From Platynereis dumerilii (lineage: Eukaryota; Annelida; Polychaeta; Phyllodocida; Nereididae), in contig JAPTHN010000006.1 of assembly GCA_026936325.1 (NCBI GenBank), positions 31,575,296-31,639,295 on the forward strand: a stretch of 64,000 nucleotides of DNA. The letters are read 5' to 3'. Positions 47,091 to 59,679 of the stretch are shown here, piece after piece. A program made the position numbers and the translations under genes. The notes beneath the pieces are model-generated. The model was not told the origin of the DNA. It saw only the letters and a program-made list of their open reading frames with translations, and made no database searches. How positions within the stretch are numbered: the first letter of the stretch is position 1; each line of letters starts with the position of its first letter.

Positions 47091-48531
47091 CAGTGGCGGA
47101 GCTATGGGGGGGCCTGGGGGGGCCAAGGCCCCCCAAAATGGATTATTGGCCCCCCCACTGGCCCCCCCATTTCAGATTTGATAAATTTGAAAAGTTATTT
47201 GAACAGAGCATGTCCGTCTTTGTGACCTAAGCCCGCGCTCTCTTATAGCGGATTCTCACCAGAATGACAGTTGCCCTTTGAAAAGTTCTAAGGATTTGAC
47301 AATTTTTTATTTTCTTTGAAATTATCTGGCAATAGGAATACCTGCATCTGAACTTTTTAGTGCGGCCTTGTGACATTTGGCCTAATTTTCAAGATCCCGA
47401 TATAATACAATCTCAAAAGAAATGTTGTGGATACAATTATTTTTTAAATATGTTTATTTAATAATCTACCTAAATTGTTTGCCTTTTTGCCTAGAATCTT
47501 AGTGTTTCCAAAATTCTAGCCCCCCCCCTCCCTCCGGTATGCCTAAGTATCTATCCCAGTTCCTTGCTATTTCAAAAATATTGTGATTTGAGGAAATCTT
47601 TCCTTTGCCATTGTTGAGCCAAGGAAATATTGCGCCTTTGGAATATTTCTGGAGAGGACTGATTATCCAGAGTGATTTTTAGTACAAACTGCTCAGTTTT
47701 TCATGCGTTGCATGGAATTTCCCTATCATTTCCAGCAATCACCATCAGCTTTTAGGCCTATTTGAGCAGATAAAAAAAAAATTAATTTCATGAGACAATT
47801 CTAGTCCTTGTTAAACTTTTATCATGGCAATGATTGTAACATCACATTATTGTGTGCACCCTTGAGGTTTTTCTTCTTTATGAACAAGCATGGTCATTGA
47901 TGTCATATCAGAGAATTTTCAACCAGATACGGGCCTAATCTTTAAAAGTAAAAGCAACCCGACCCAAAGATGATCTTGACGGACATCAACATTATGAATC
48001 AGTAAGTGCTATTTTCAGAACAAACTGTCCTCTCATTCATGAGGCATCAGTGTAGGGGGGGGGGGCTGGTGGGACTTTCGCAGCACCACTTTTAAGCCAA
48101 AAAAGGGTATAGTTTTTGAAAAATTTTGAGCGTTCCCCGGGACCCACTTCCGTGAAGGCTTTGACCCTGATTGCCCCACCACTTTAAAATGAAACTAATG
48201 TCTCATTCTGTGTGCATAACAAATTGAACAGCTGAAATCAACATTCTGCACCTTGTCCAACTGGTTTTATGGAAAGTCATTTCTCTCTAAAAAGTAATTG
48301 AAAAGAGTATTTAGTGGTTTGTACCATCTAAATTGAATAATAAATGCAGTAAGTGTATGCCAGCAGCAAAGAGCGTCAATGTTCCTATGTCACTTGTAAA
48401 GAGGTCTTGTGTCGCGGTGTTAATTTTTACCCTAGCATTGCCCTAAAAATGCCGCGAAAAGTGGGCCCCCCCAGCTCAGACCCTGGCCCCCCCTTGGCCC
48501 CCCCACTCCTGGATTTCTAGCTACGCCACTG
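47091..48531. mobile_element. Non-autonomous hAT element, copy 2 (1441 bp)
   Basis: Same ends as copy 1, with a perfect 8-bp target duplication GAACGTGA (47083-47090 and 48532-48539). Near identity to copy 1 (about 0.5 percent by eye) means recent mobilisation by a transposase encoded elsewhere. It is in the same orientation as copy 1, 8 kb away. The different target duplications show two separate insertions rather than one duplicated copy. Confidence 0.92.
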
Positions 48532-50639
48532 GAACGTGAAAATGTGAAAATGTCTTACTGACTTGGGCCTCATACACCTATTTAACTATACTTTTTAAGG
48601 CACAACTTTTGAAAATAAACAGTAATCTGATTGTTAGCCTACTGCTTATCATTACCATTGTGTAAACATGGAGCATTTTCAGTTAAATTCCAGGTTTTCA
48701 ATGGAAAAGCATCATGGTGAGGTTAAACCTAGTTTTGGCTGCCCCCAAATTATAAGATGAAAAAGTAGTCCAACTTATGCTACAAATGTACCCAATGTAT
48801 CTTTAATATGCACAACACAGAACACACTATGCAGGTTATTCAGTCTCTAGGTCTATGATATTCCATAAGCTTCAAAACGTTTCCCTAAAAACATCATATG
48901 TGTACATTTATTGTAGGAAGACATCAACTTAGCGGAAATTATTAAATCCCTGATCTGATATATCAGTCCATTAGCAGAATAGTCACCTAGAATCAATTTC
49001 TCTCTTTTAAGTGTACTGCTCTCTTTAGGGAAAAGCCTTTGATGGCATAGCGTACAGCCTCTAAAAAGCTTGAAAAAGGTTTTTCATGTTATTCCAATTC
49101 AACAATTTTTTCAATTTCTTGTTTTGGAATGGTTTCATAGTGCCTTGCTTTCTTTTAAAAAGTTTGCAGGATATTTCTGCATCATTGATTTATGGACCTG
49201 AATCGTCAACAGCAATATTTCCGCAAACATTATAAAAAGTAATTATCACACAACACCTGAAAATATCCACTTTTCAAGAGGTGTATCTGTCTTTCACGAA
49301 CCACTTTAACCTTTACTCATTGATTGATGCTCTGAAATGCTTATGTTCTTAGCGTTCAACAAGGAAACCTCTCACATTGCTGTTCAAGAAGACGATGGTC
49401 AAGTGAATACTTTTTAAACATTGAATTCCAGCCTTAGACAAAGAAATTTCGATGTTGAATGTTTCCAAAACAAGATAACACAAGAAAGGAAATGTTGACG
49501 GGGGCTTACAGGCAAAGGAATGCAGAATAACAAGTGTTGCTTAAAAGCTTTTTGCTTTGTCGGTACGACGATTTCTCTAGTATTTTGTTAATGATTGCGA
49601 AATCTTGTTATATCTGGCTGGAGACCTGAAAATCTGCTCTGTGTTGCCGCATTTTAATCTGGACATCTGACGCTGAAGTTTTTCTTTACATGTGTCACTT
49701 CCAAAGACATGTGAAGAAAATTAATTTGAATCAAAAGTTTTTAGATTTAGAAAAATTATGGTAAGAGAAAATATTTATTTCTTCCGGCCCACCAAAATCT
49801 ATTTTAGAAGACAACATAATTAGAAAGTACACACCTTTCGTCAATGAAGATCCTATATTATACACTGAACATCTTGGGCAACAGACTTCTGAAAGGCTCT
49901 TGAATTTGTAGCCTTTATAAAAATAGAAGTAAAAATACCAAAATCCATTCAGAAAGAGAAAAAAAAATTGATGAACATCAAAGTGACTTAATGTATTATT
50001 GGGACACTGAACTCATCTTTTCAGTAATAAAAACTTAATCTGTTTTAGATTTTTTTCCTGGCAAATGGCAGAGTAGCAGGCTATTTTGTGGTACGGCTAT
50101 GCGGCCTGAGTCTATCACTAGTCTCAAGTGCCCATAAAGTAAGCAGGAGGAATCTGGAGGCTTAGGATTGCTGGCAAGCGGCAAATATTGGCTTCCAGAC
50201 AAGCATTCATCTTCATTTAAGTTGTCCTGATGAAATGGCCCAACACACAGATTCCCATTGCAAGCAGTAGCAAAGTAGACTGTAAGAGAGGGTTTTTAAT
50301 GGCATAGGTATAGCCATCTGTATGGGTGGCAACAAAATAGAACTTTATACATGATATATGTTGATTACTTGGTCTGGCAAATTTATAATGTTCCAGTTGT
50401 CACCTCAAATGTACACTGGGTATCCGAAGCACGTGATTATTACCAACTTTGTATGTGACATTTTGCTGTGGTGATATAGGTTCAAAAAGCGATTAAGACC
50501 AACTTTGAAAAACACTTCGCCTGAAATTTGAAAATAACCGAGATGTTGTTGAAATGGTGATAAAAAGAAGAACTATCAAAAACTACTAAGTTTTTGTGAG
50601 GAAATAATCTCTTCATATAAAATACATAAACGTGCATTG

Positions 50640-52100
50640 TAAATTCCTTAAGCTGAGAGTGAAACAGCTGTGAGCAATATATTCTTATCAGATCTGAAGT
50701 ATCGCTGGGGCCAATATACAAAAAAAGGATCAAGCACCAAAGACACTTTTTAAAGGTATTCATAGGCCTACTTCAAAAGCTGACAAGGAACCAGCCGTGA
50801 GATCAGATTTGTATCCTTTTAGAAATGGACCTTGGAGAGCTTTGTATTCCTGTGAGTTCCTATCAAAATAGAATACTACTCAGACAGATTTTAAGATTCT
50901 TTCGGATCTTAGATGGAGTTAGAGTTCTTCCGAAAACTTCCGAGTGGACATTTAAAGCTCCTTAAATTATGGCATTTTAAAGGCAGTTGAATACGAACAA
51001 TTCAGGCCAAAACTTATTGAAAGAAAAAGTAACAAAGTGCTAAACAAATAGGAACTGCTCTCTAAAGTGTTTGCTGTTTTCAGGATACAATTCCTGGGTA
51101 CAGATCAATTTGCACCAATTGGTCATTTTGTTATCAGCTGCTTTGGTAGGACCCTCATGAATTGTCTGCTTCAGGTGATAGGCAATTTTCAACAAGCAGA
51201 ATGGAGCGGTTCTTGATAGTTGACCTTTCAGCAATCAGTTGAGCAGTCAGGACCGACATGTTTTGCAATGCGTACGAGTATATCAGGCTTTAACTTTGTG
51301 ACTGAAAAAATGACCACCTATCAAATGGATAGATCTCCTTCACGATGTATTCATCTCAGCAAAGATACAAAGTCCTGTGTAATATCAATTAACTCCAAAA
51401 CTACAGTGCAGCATTCACTTTCTTGAATAAGGTAGACTGCGATTCCTTTCGAAGGTAGACATCAAAGACACTTTTTGGAGATATACAAAATGTACATACT
51501 ATAAGCTGAGACAGAAGCAGGTGTGGGATGAGATTAGTATCATTTTAGATAAGGACATTGGAGCAGTTAAATTCCTGTGTGGCCTGTGTATCAAGATAGG
51601 GATTCTGCTTAAGACAGAAAATAAGATGCTTCTTAGACAGAGTTTAAGACCTGGAAAAACTTTCAAGTGGACTGTGTAAGTACTAACAGGACATTCGCAT
51701 CTCCTAATGGCATTTTCCAGCCAGTTGAAGAAGACCAAATCAGGCCTAAGCATAGGAGATTAAAAAAATACCACCAACCAATAGAAACTGCTCTCTAAAA
51801 TATTTGCGATAGCAAAGATACAGAGTCCATTGCAACAGATTGATTTACGCTATTGCTGTGGTAAGTGATTGGCTATTTTCCAGATGTAGTACGTAGAAAT
51901 GAAGTAGTGTTTTTTGATGGTTGGCCTTTCTGCGATTAGTTGAACAGGCATGACGGTCATATATTTCAATAAGTATGAGCAAATCAGGCTTAAATTTTTT
52001 ATTGAAAAAGTGACTGCCTATCAAATAAATGATTGATGTCCTTAACAAGGTATTCATCTCAGCAGAGATACAAAGTCTAGTATAACATAATATATAAATT
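50640..52100 (+). repeat. Internal tandem duplication inside P2
   Basis: Two ~700-bp copies, about 50770-51470 and 51500-52100, each hold in order AAGCTGA-A--AAGCAG-TGTG-GAT, a GGACATTGGAGCAGTT-like stretch, AACTGCTCTCTAAA and CATTCATCTCAGCA(A/G)AGATACAAAGT. P1 holds essentially one copy (44700-45350). The change therefore came after the P1/P2 split, or P1 lost a copy. Confidence 0.65.
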
Positions 52101-52844
52101 TACTCCAAAACTTCTGTCAATATCCAATTTCTTGAATGATGCAGACTGCATTCTTGATGGACATAATCATTCTTGAAACACGAGTCTTGTTTGCACCACC
52201 ATCAGATCAACACCTGCCCTTACAAAGTGGAACAATGTGTCAAACAATTACTATTCATGGTTCCTAGATGGCCTCATATCCTGAACAAATTGCTAGACTG
52301 CTGGAATATGGACTGAGCCAGCAGGGGGCAGGCCTTGTTCTGTGTTGTAACATCTGATAGGGATCACAACTGAATGACAACAAGACACGTAGTGTTACAT
52401 AATTTACTGCCTCCTTGGCTAATGGGAAATAGGAAATTTTGTTAATTTATTACCTCCAAAAGTGTATTCAATACCATCACTTAGAATCACCCTGCCAAGA
52501 CAACCCCTGCCCACACAGGCTGCAAAAGTAACTATTTGGGGTAAAAATTGGATATTCATGAGCTACTGGTCATTCTTGGCATGTGACATTCCTGTTGTTT
52601 TCAAAATGGTGTAAACTATTTTTTAATGGGAGTCTATCGCACTATCTTCTCTCTAATACTCAAAATGGCCCATCTGTTATCCATGAAGGGGTTGCTATTT
52701 TTGTGGTTAGCAAGTTTAAAGATTCAAAATGACTTCCCTATAAAGATTCCTTGTCCTCAAATTGGAAGGTCGCATAAATTATACCCTTAGGGTTTTTGAA
52801 TCCCGTTCGCTGATTGGCTGAGAAGGCCAACTATGTCAATGCCT

Positions 52845-53226
52845 GGAATAGCAGGGGCACCCCATGATCTGTTATACCAATTATCTGTTATGCAGCAAGC
52901 GCCCGGCTGGCTGGCAGACTGTCAGCTAGGATGTTCCCAGCTGGCAAAGTTGTCAGCTGGGATCCAATTTTTGGCACCAACCGATGAAATTTGCAGTCAG
53001 GTAATGAGAAAGCAGTTGAGGTGGCTGGCTGGAAAAAAAAAGATTTATATCAGCTGGCTGGGAGGCGCTGGATGACGCTTGGGCTGGCTGGCAACCCAGC
53101 TGGCAGCATAACAGATATTTTCTCCCAGTTGCATAAAAAAATTAATCTAAGTGTCACAAAAGATGTGCAACCAGGAGCTTACACTGATATGGGCATTATA
53201 ATAACACACTGTCGTGAAGTGCCCCT
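52845..53226. repeat. Fold-back element rich in CAGCTGGCTGG
   Basis: Outer AGGGGCAC (52853) is mirrored by GTGCCCCT (53219), and ATCTGTTATGC (52883) by GCATAACAGAT (53106). Between them, many GGCTGGCTGG and CAGCTGG motifs occur in both orientations. It is absent from P1, so it was probably inserted into P2. The family is unknown. Chance open frames cross it. Confidence 0.55.
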
Positions 53227-53382
53227 AGAATAGTGGCTGAGGGCTGTATGGGTAGGCAGGGTACTGCATGGGAGGATGCTTAGAATATGTTGTCAAATAT
53301 GGTTTACTTTATTCAAGGTGGATTATTTTCCTGTGGACTTTTAAACACCTAAATCTTAGCTTTGATTCACAGATCAGTTCGT

Positions 53383-53486
53383 GAATGGATTAGCAAATGA
53401 CTTAAATAAGTTAAAGCTTTTTGAACCAAAATGCGAATGGATTAGCAAGTGACTTAAATAATTTAAAGCTTTTTGAATCAAAACTG
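53383..53486 (+). repeat. Two-copy 52-bp tandem repeat
   Basis: Two adjacent copies start GAATGGATTAGCAA and contain TTAAAGCTTTTTGAA, with only a few differences. Confidence 0.85.
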
Positions 53487-54280
53487 CTGATTTGCTATAA
53501 ACATTTCTTAAAGATGCTAGTCTATTAATACCTATCCTTAGCTGTACATTGTCATAAATGCCATAGTACCTTCATGATTTCAAATTCCAGAGTGGAAACA
53601 CTACTTCGTAGAACACAATGATTTTTGTTTGTAAAGAAAGTAAAAAATAATGAATTAAAAAACAACAAGGTTTTCACACAAACAATGATGGACCATCTGA
53701 ACATGTCATCTGACCTTCTCATACATCATAAATCACAAGGAAAAATCATTTGTGTTTCCTTGTACGCAACTCATTGTGATCTGTGATCTCTAATAAAAAC
53801 CTGTAGGCCCTAATGTCACATTCCATAATGAAAAGAGAAGTTGCAACCCATAATTGAACAATGTTTTCTGAAAATGATTATTTAATTTTGTGTAATTCAA
53901 TACTTAACATTCAGAAATTCAATTAAGTGCTCCAATTTCATAAAATATTCTGTTGCCATAAAGATGCGAAACATAACAATATTTTCAGAAAAATTTTATA
54001 TTTGTACTATGCTTCATTAAAGACCTTGAACAGTGGTCATTCATACAACTTTAGAAGTTGGTGTTGGATATAATAGATAGGGACCAGAAAAGCACTATTC
54101 TGAAACAAGCAGGAAACAAGATTCTTGCGCTGTACGTGTCACAAGCAATCGGAGAAGGAAGACATAGAAAAGACATGGACTATATTGTAACTTTATATAT
54201 GGAGCTTGCCATAGGCTGCTGCATTCTGTTACTTTGCCTTCTGTTGGCCAAAGAGAAAGTGTTTGCCATATAATATGATA

Positions 54281-54285
54281 CAATA
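54281..54285. repeat. Target-site duplication, left
   Basis: CAATA, repeated at 60926-60930. Five bases is the usual BEL/Pao duplication length. Confidence 0.85.
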
Positions 54286-55033
54286 TGTTGAGTTTCTCAT
54301 TGAGAAGCACTATGTTGTCCATTGTACAGAAATTGTTTAAAGTGTGAAACACATTAATGCGACACCATGTCAGTCACAGTTGTTCTTTGTTTTTTACATT
54401 GTGTGCAAACTGTAGTAGGATGTGTCACAAATGTAGTGTCACTTGAACATCAGAAGTCAATATGAAGAGTTACTAGCTGTGCAGAAATGCATTATCATGA
54501 CACCAATTTATGTTAAAAGGTATGTTGTATTTAATTATTACTTAGTGTAGATCTATTAGCTTGTTCGTTTGTACATATTTATATTTCATAAATCATTTGT
54601 TGGTAGCAGTAGAAATTTAGTGTTATTATTTGAATTTTTAGATAAGAAATTTAATGACTGACTTGGAATCTGGATCTGGGATAATTTCATTGCAGCACAT
54701 TGTTGTAAGTTTCCTTTATAGCATAACCATGCTCAGTTTAATCATCCTGTGGTGTATAATGTCATATTTTTATATTGTTCTTTTTTATATATGCACATTT
54801 GATGCTTGATGGTATAATGTGATAACTCCCTTCAGTTCTTCAATTAATTAAATGACAATTATGATAATATTACATTGATACATGTATACATATCTTTATG
54901 TGACATTATGGTGACAATGTTTATTTCTCTTGTGTACAGATTTACCGATCAATCGTCGATCAACGTCTACTTGGTTGTGTGAAATAAATGCTGCATCAAA
55001 CTCATCCTCTCGTTATCCCTCGCGTCCAGAATA
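54286..55033 (+). repeat. 5' LTR of the BEL/Pao element
   Basis: 748 bases, starting TGTTGAG and ending CCAGAATA. It carries a polyadenylation signal AATAAA at 54983-54988, matching 60875-60880 in the 3' LTR. It is nearly identical to the 3' LTR apart from one block of about 38 bases. A pyrimidine-rich stretch ending in ACAG lies near 54938. Confidence 0.95.
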
Positions 55034-55099
55034 GTAAATAACAATGTGGAAGGACAACCTTTGAAGGACATCCCATCCCAAGACATCACTGAACGATAC

Positions 55100-55940
55100 G
55101 ATACCATCATGGCAGAAGAAAAGAAAAAGTCGAGAACTGGCCGTAAGTCTGCATTGTCACGTGAGATAAACAACGTCAATCGATTCATTGTTGAAGATAA
55201 AGTAGAAGAGGTTCGAAATCGCATTGATACGTTGAAGGCAAAGTTTGCATCATTCGAAGAGGTGCACAATGAATATATGGAACTGATTAAGGAAAATGCT
55301 GAGTTATGCGATTCAGAAGAAACTTACTTTGATGAAGCTCAGTGTAAATATGTAGATGCTCTCACGAAAATTAAGCAATGGCTTGCTTCACAAACTGCTC
55401 AGAAAGATGCACCATCATCTCAGTCTGGCAGTGCGGAGTATTCCCATTCAGATCTTCTTGGTGCTATAAACATGCCAAAGGTGGAACTCGAAGCCTTTGA
55501 TGGAAATCCAATGAATTTCCATAACTTTTTCGCAGTATTTGATGAGCATGTTGATAGGCAAAGGCAGGAGCCATCCGTCAAATTGACAAGACTTCTGCAG
55601 TATACCACTGGTCCAGCTAAAGAAGCGATACGCAACTGTGCACTCATTGGGGGTGCCCAGGGTTACAAGCAGGCTCGTGATATCTTGAAGCGCAGATTTG
55701 GGGATAACCATCTCATATTTGACACTGTTGTAAAAACTGTTCGCTTTGGCAAGGAGGCAAAATCAAATACGGAGCTTTTGCAACTTGCTGATGAAATTTC
55801 CAACTGTAAGGCAGTGCTGAGTCGCATGGAAAGGTTAGCAGAAGTTGACAATCAAATGTTCATTGTTGATGTTATGAAGCGCTTGCCATTTTATATCAAG
55901 AACAAATGGAGAGATATCGCCCTGGACTTTAAGGAAAAAC
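55100..55940 (+). pseudogene. BEL Gag-like part (DUF1759 family)
   Basis: The N-terminal part is charged and probably coiled-coil (EVRNRIDTLKAKFASFEE, near 55210-55265). It is followed by the DUF1759 region (about 55480-55920), with FDGNPMNFHNFFAVFDEHVD and the later AIRNCALIGGAQGYKQARDI. That combination is typical of BEL/Pao Gag, which forms the particle and binds the RNA. A plausible first Met is at 55109. Confidence 0.85.
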
Positions 55941-56129
55941 ATGACAAGTATCCGCCATTGGAGGATTTTTAGAAGTTTGTCCTCAAAAGGGCCAGTGGTG
56001 CGAATGATCCAGTGTACGGAAATGTTGGATCTACTCCGAAACCGAAACCGACTGTAAAATCTGGTGGTTCATCGTTTTCTACGCAAGTGCGGATGCCGTA
56101 TAGTTCTTCAGGAGTGTCTTCTCGTGTGT

Positions 56130-56350
56130 GGCCTTGCAAGGCTTGTGGTGAAAATCGTCGTCTATTCAGCTGCCAAGTCTTCAAAGACATGAGACCACAT
56201 GAGCGTCTCAAATTCGTGAAAGACCACAAGTTATGCGAGAATTGCTTGCTTGGGAATCATCAGGTCGCGGACTGTCGTAAGCAAAGCACATGCAGTGTAC
56301 CAGGCTGCGGACAGAAACATACGAAATATATCCATGTCGATCAAAGACCT
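56130..56350 (+). pseudogene. BEL zinc-knuckle part
   Basis: A Cys/His-rich stretch includes CKACGE, then LCENCLLGNHQVADC, then CSVPGCGQKHTKYIH. Zinc knuckles of this spacing between Gag and protease are standard in BEL/Pao and are expected to bind nucleic acid. Confidence 0.85.
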
Positions 56351-56439
56351 CGCAATCATCAGACATCATCAGCTGCAGGTATCAGCAACAGTGTAAATGC
56401 AATGAATGCTAATGTACATGCAAATAGTAATTCAAATAC

Positions 56440-56600
56440 TTGTGTAAATGTACCTGTTGTAACTGTCAAGGTTAATGATAGAATGGATGTACTAGCTTTG
56501 CTTGATTGTGCTTCGACTAACTCTTTTTGTACTCGTAGGCTGGCAAATTCTTTGGGTCTAAAAGGCAGTGCCGTGCAGTACAGCTTGAGTACGCTCAATT
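56440..56600 (+). pseudogene. BEL aspartic-protease-like part (DUF1758 region)
   Basis: The stretch VPVVTVKVNDRMDVLALLD, followed by a Ser/Thr-rich turn and RRLANSLGLKG, fits the start of the retropepsin-like DUF1758 domain, where the LLD aspartate is catalytic. The rest of the domain continues to about 56900 (SNVEILIGQDH). Confidence 0.75.
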
Positions 56601-57239
56601 GATCAAATGAAAGTAGACAAACTGAAATGGTTAATTTGAATCTTGTGTCTTCAGATGGGGCTGAAGCTATGAAATTGTCATGTGTGTATGTCGTAGATGA
56701 CATTCCGGTTAAAATTCCAAATGTTGACTTGAGTAAATTCCCACATTTGTGTGATGTGCCACTTGTTAGAAACGAATCAAATGTTGAAATCTTGATTGGG
56801 CAGGACCATTCAGAAGCATTAATTCCCCTTGAGAGTAGGCGAGGTCCAGCTGGAGATCCTTTTGCTGTAAAAACACTTCTGGGGTGGTCTTTAAATGGCC
56901 CAACGCCTTGCTCGGGTCCAGTCAGTAAAAATGTTGTGTCGCATTTCATTACCACCAACAGTGTAGAAGATTCTGTGCAAAAGTTATGGTCCATTGAAAA
57001 TGATGGTTGGTTGGAAGAAAAATCTTGGTCTGTTGAGGATAGAAAAGTGGTCCAGCTGTGGGATGAAGAAGGAAAATTTCATGATGGTCATTATGTTCTG
57101 CCTATTCCATTTAGGGAGAATAGCGCATTTCCAAGTAATCTGTCGGTTGCCGTCTCTCGTTTGAAGTCTCTCAAAGTCAGTCTTGATCGGAGGGAATTGT
57201 TTGATCAGTACAATTTAGAAATTCAGAAGTTGCTAGCTG

Positions 57240-57810
57240 TTGGTCATGCTGAGAAAGTTCCATTGTTTGATGTTTTAAGGTCTTCTAATGTGTGGTATTT
57301 GCCTCACCATGCAGTGATATCACCAAACAAACCTGGCAAGCTGCGGGTTGTGTGCGACTGTGCGTCCAAGTATGCTGGTGAGTCACTGAATGATAAGTGC
57401 CTTCAAGGCCCAGACTTCAACAATAAACTTCTTCATGTTCTTCTCCGATTTAGATTGTTTGAGTTTGCAGTCATGGCGGATGTGGAAAAGATGTACTATC
57501 AGGTCAGAGTGCCAGAGACGGATCGGGACTATCTTAGGTTTCTGTGGTTCAATGACCTCGGTGATGTTGATCATTTCAGAATGACTTCTCATGTTTTGGT
57601 GGAATTTGGTCTGGAAGTGCAGCGACCTATGCATTGAGGCGAACAATTGATGACTTTCATGGTTCTGAACTGGTGTCAGATGTTATTCAGCACTCTTTTT
57701 ATGTTGATGACTGTCTGTGCTCATTTGCAAGCAGAGATGAAGCCAAGACAGCCATAGATGGTACTAAGTCGAAGATGATCTTTCAGGATGCTACACGGTC
57801 TAAGTACTCC
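57240..57810 (+). pseudogene. BEL reverse-transcriptase part
   Basis: It begins with VWYLPHHAVISPNKPGKLR and VVCDCASKY. It continues through a palm segment with the first catalytic aspartate in MADVEKMYYQVRV, and reaches the YVDD catalytic box near 57700 (FYVDDCL). The arrangement is that of BEL/Pao RTs. Confidence 0.88.
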
Positions 57811-57929
57811 TGGGATGATGAGGTGTCCAGTGAGCTGGTACGGCGTTGGCATCGGTGGGTTAGGTCGTTGGATTCTTTGAAGGAAATTCAAATTCCACGT
57901 TGTTTGATTCCCAGGGAATTTAGCGATGC

Positions 57930-58350
57930 TCATTTTGAAATTCATCATTGTTGTGATGCAAGTGAAAGAGCCTATGGGGTTTGTTCTTATTTAAGGTGCG
58001 TGAACAAAGATGGCAAAATTCATGTTGCATTTCTCGGTGGAAAAGGCAAGGTTACTCCATTGAAATCTTTATCAATCCCCAGGTTAGAGTTGCAGGCTGC
58101 AGTACTTGCAGTTAGGATGGATGATGTCTATAGGAAGGAGTTGCGGCTTCTCTTGGGTGAATCAACATTTTGGAGTGACAGCACAGTGGTTCTACAGTAC
58201 ATTAGAAATGAGACTCAGCGTTTCAATGTATTTGTTGGCAACAGGGTGGGAGAAATCCGCAGACATACTAGTCCTTCGCAGTGGCGTCATATTCCAGGAT
58301 TTAGTAATCCAGCTGATATTGTATCCAGAGGTGTGAGTCCAGAGGGTCTG
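57930..58350 (+). pseudogene. BEL RNase H-like part (Peptidase_A17 family region)
   Basis: Conserved blocks are HHCCDASERAYGVCSYL, SIPRLELQAAVLAVRM, FWSDSTVVLQYI and WRHIPGFSNPADIVSRG. This DAS...E...SDS...N-ADI series is the RNase H region of BEL/Pao pol, which digests RNA during reverse transcription. Confidence 0.88.
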
Positions 58351-58839
58351 AAGTTGTCAGAATGGTTTTCCGGTCCTGAGATATTGCTCAAACACAAGTC
58401 TGATTGGGGTGATCCTGTTCCCATAGCACCTTTGCAGTCAAATGATCCTGAAGTTAAATCACAAGGTGCTGTTGGATCTTCTTCTGTTGTTTCATGTGTC
58501 ACTGAGACTACTGAGTCGCATCCTGTTGATGCTCTGATTCAGCATTATTCCAGCTGGAATAGACTGAAGAGAGCAGTTGGCTGGTTGATGAAGTTTGTGG
58601 ATGTGTTGAAGTCAAAGAAAGCGTCTTCCAATTATTTGTCTGTGTCAGATATTCGAGCTGCAGAACTTCTAGTCATCAAACGAGTACAGTCTCTTTCTTT
58701 TAAGAATGAGCTGCGTGATCTAAGGCAGGACAAACCAGTTGGGAAGTCAAGTGCAATTCGTGATCTGTCTCCAATCTTAGACTCTGATGGTTTGCTTTGT
58801 GTCGGTGGTCGTCTCAGACATGCTGATCTTGAAGTAGGC

Positions 58840-59520
58840 AATAGACATCCGGTCATAATTCCACACACTCATTCAATCGCTGAAGTAATTGTTAGAGAGA
58901 TCCACAATCGAGCTCATCTCGGTGTGGAGTGGACCTTGAGTGTGCTAAGAGAGAAATTCTGGTTGACAAAGGCTAGAGTAGTCATAAAGAAGGTGAAGTT
59001 TATATGTGTCAGTTGTCGAAAACTTTATGGTTCTCCATGTGTTCAAAGAATGGCTGATATCCCCCCTGAAAGGTTGACTCCTGATAAGCCACCATTTAGC
59101 TTTGTAGGCATAGACTGCTTCGGTCCTTTTTTGGTCAAGTTAGGAAGGTCAAGTGTGAAGAGATATGGTTGTATAATCACATGTTTCACTACTAGGGCCA
59201 TTCACATAGAAAAACTTGAAGGGATGGACACAGAGTCTTTTCTCAATGCCTTTAGAAGGTTTGTTTCCCGAAGGGGGCAGCCTGAGAAAGTTTGGAGTGA
59301 TAATGGTACTAACTTTGTCGGGGCCAGGTCAGAATTGTCTAAATGTTTGCAGGAAATGAATGTTGACAAAATTAGAAAATATGGTTCTGACTTAGACATT
59401 GAATGGCACTTTAATCCTCCCCATGCCTCCCATTGGGGTGGAATATATGAGAGAGCAATTCGTACAATCAGAAGGGTCCTCAGTGGAATTATGGTTGATT
59501 CAAGGTTAACTGATGACATT
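58840..59520 (+). pseudogene. BEL integrase part
   Basis: An HHCC zinc-binding head (HNRAHLGVEWT, then CVSCRKLYG) precedes a DDE core. The core has aspartates in FVGIDCFGPF (near 59110) and VWSDNGTNFVG (near 59300), and glutamate in HWGGIYERAIR (near 59450). This enzyme would insert the cDNA and leave the 5-bp duplication seen here. Confidence 0.9.
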
Positions 59521-59679
59521 TTTGTTAACTCTGTTTGCTGAGGTTGAAAGCATAGTCAATGGTAGGCCAATTACAAAGGTCAGTGATCAATGTGATGAAC
59601 CTGTGGCGTTGACTCCAAACCATTTGTTATTGATGAGGCATGGTCCAGTAGCTCCTCCTGGTGTCTTTGATCAAAGCTC

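Larger units (their letters stand above)
48820..54285 (+). repeat. Duplicated block P2, left part
   Basis: Paralogue of P1 (see there). It keeps a 48990-49300 segment (relative of 5.5 and 16.6 kb) that P1 lacks, and it contains an extra internal duplication at 50640-52100. It stops at the BEL insertion and resumes at 60926. Confidence 0.85.

Noticed and set aside
52833-53233. Trp/Ala/Gly-rich frames of 80 residues
   Set aside because: Produced by the CAGCTGGCTGG-rich fold-back element. Absent from P1.
56359-56994. 211-residue minus-strand frame inside the BEL element
   Set aside because: Shadow of the plus-strand pol region. No domain of its own.
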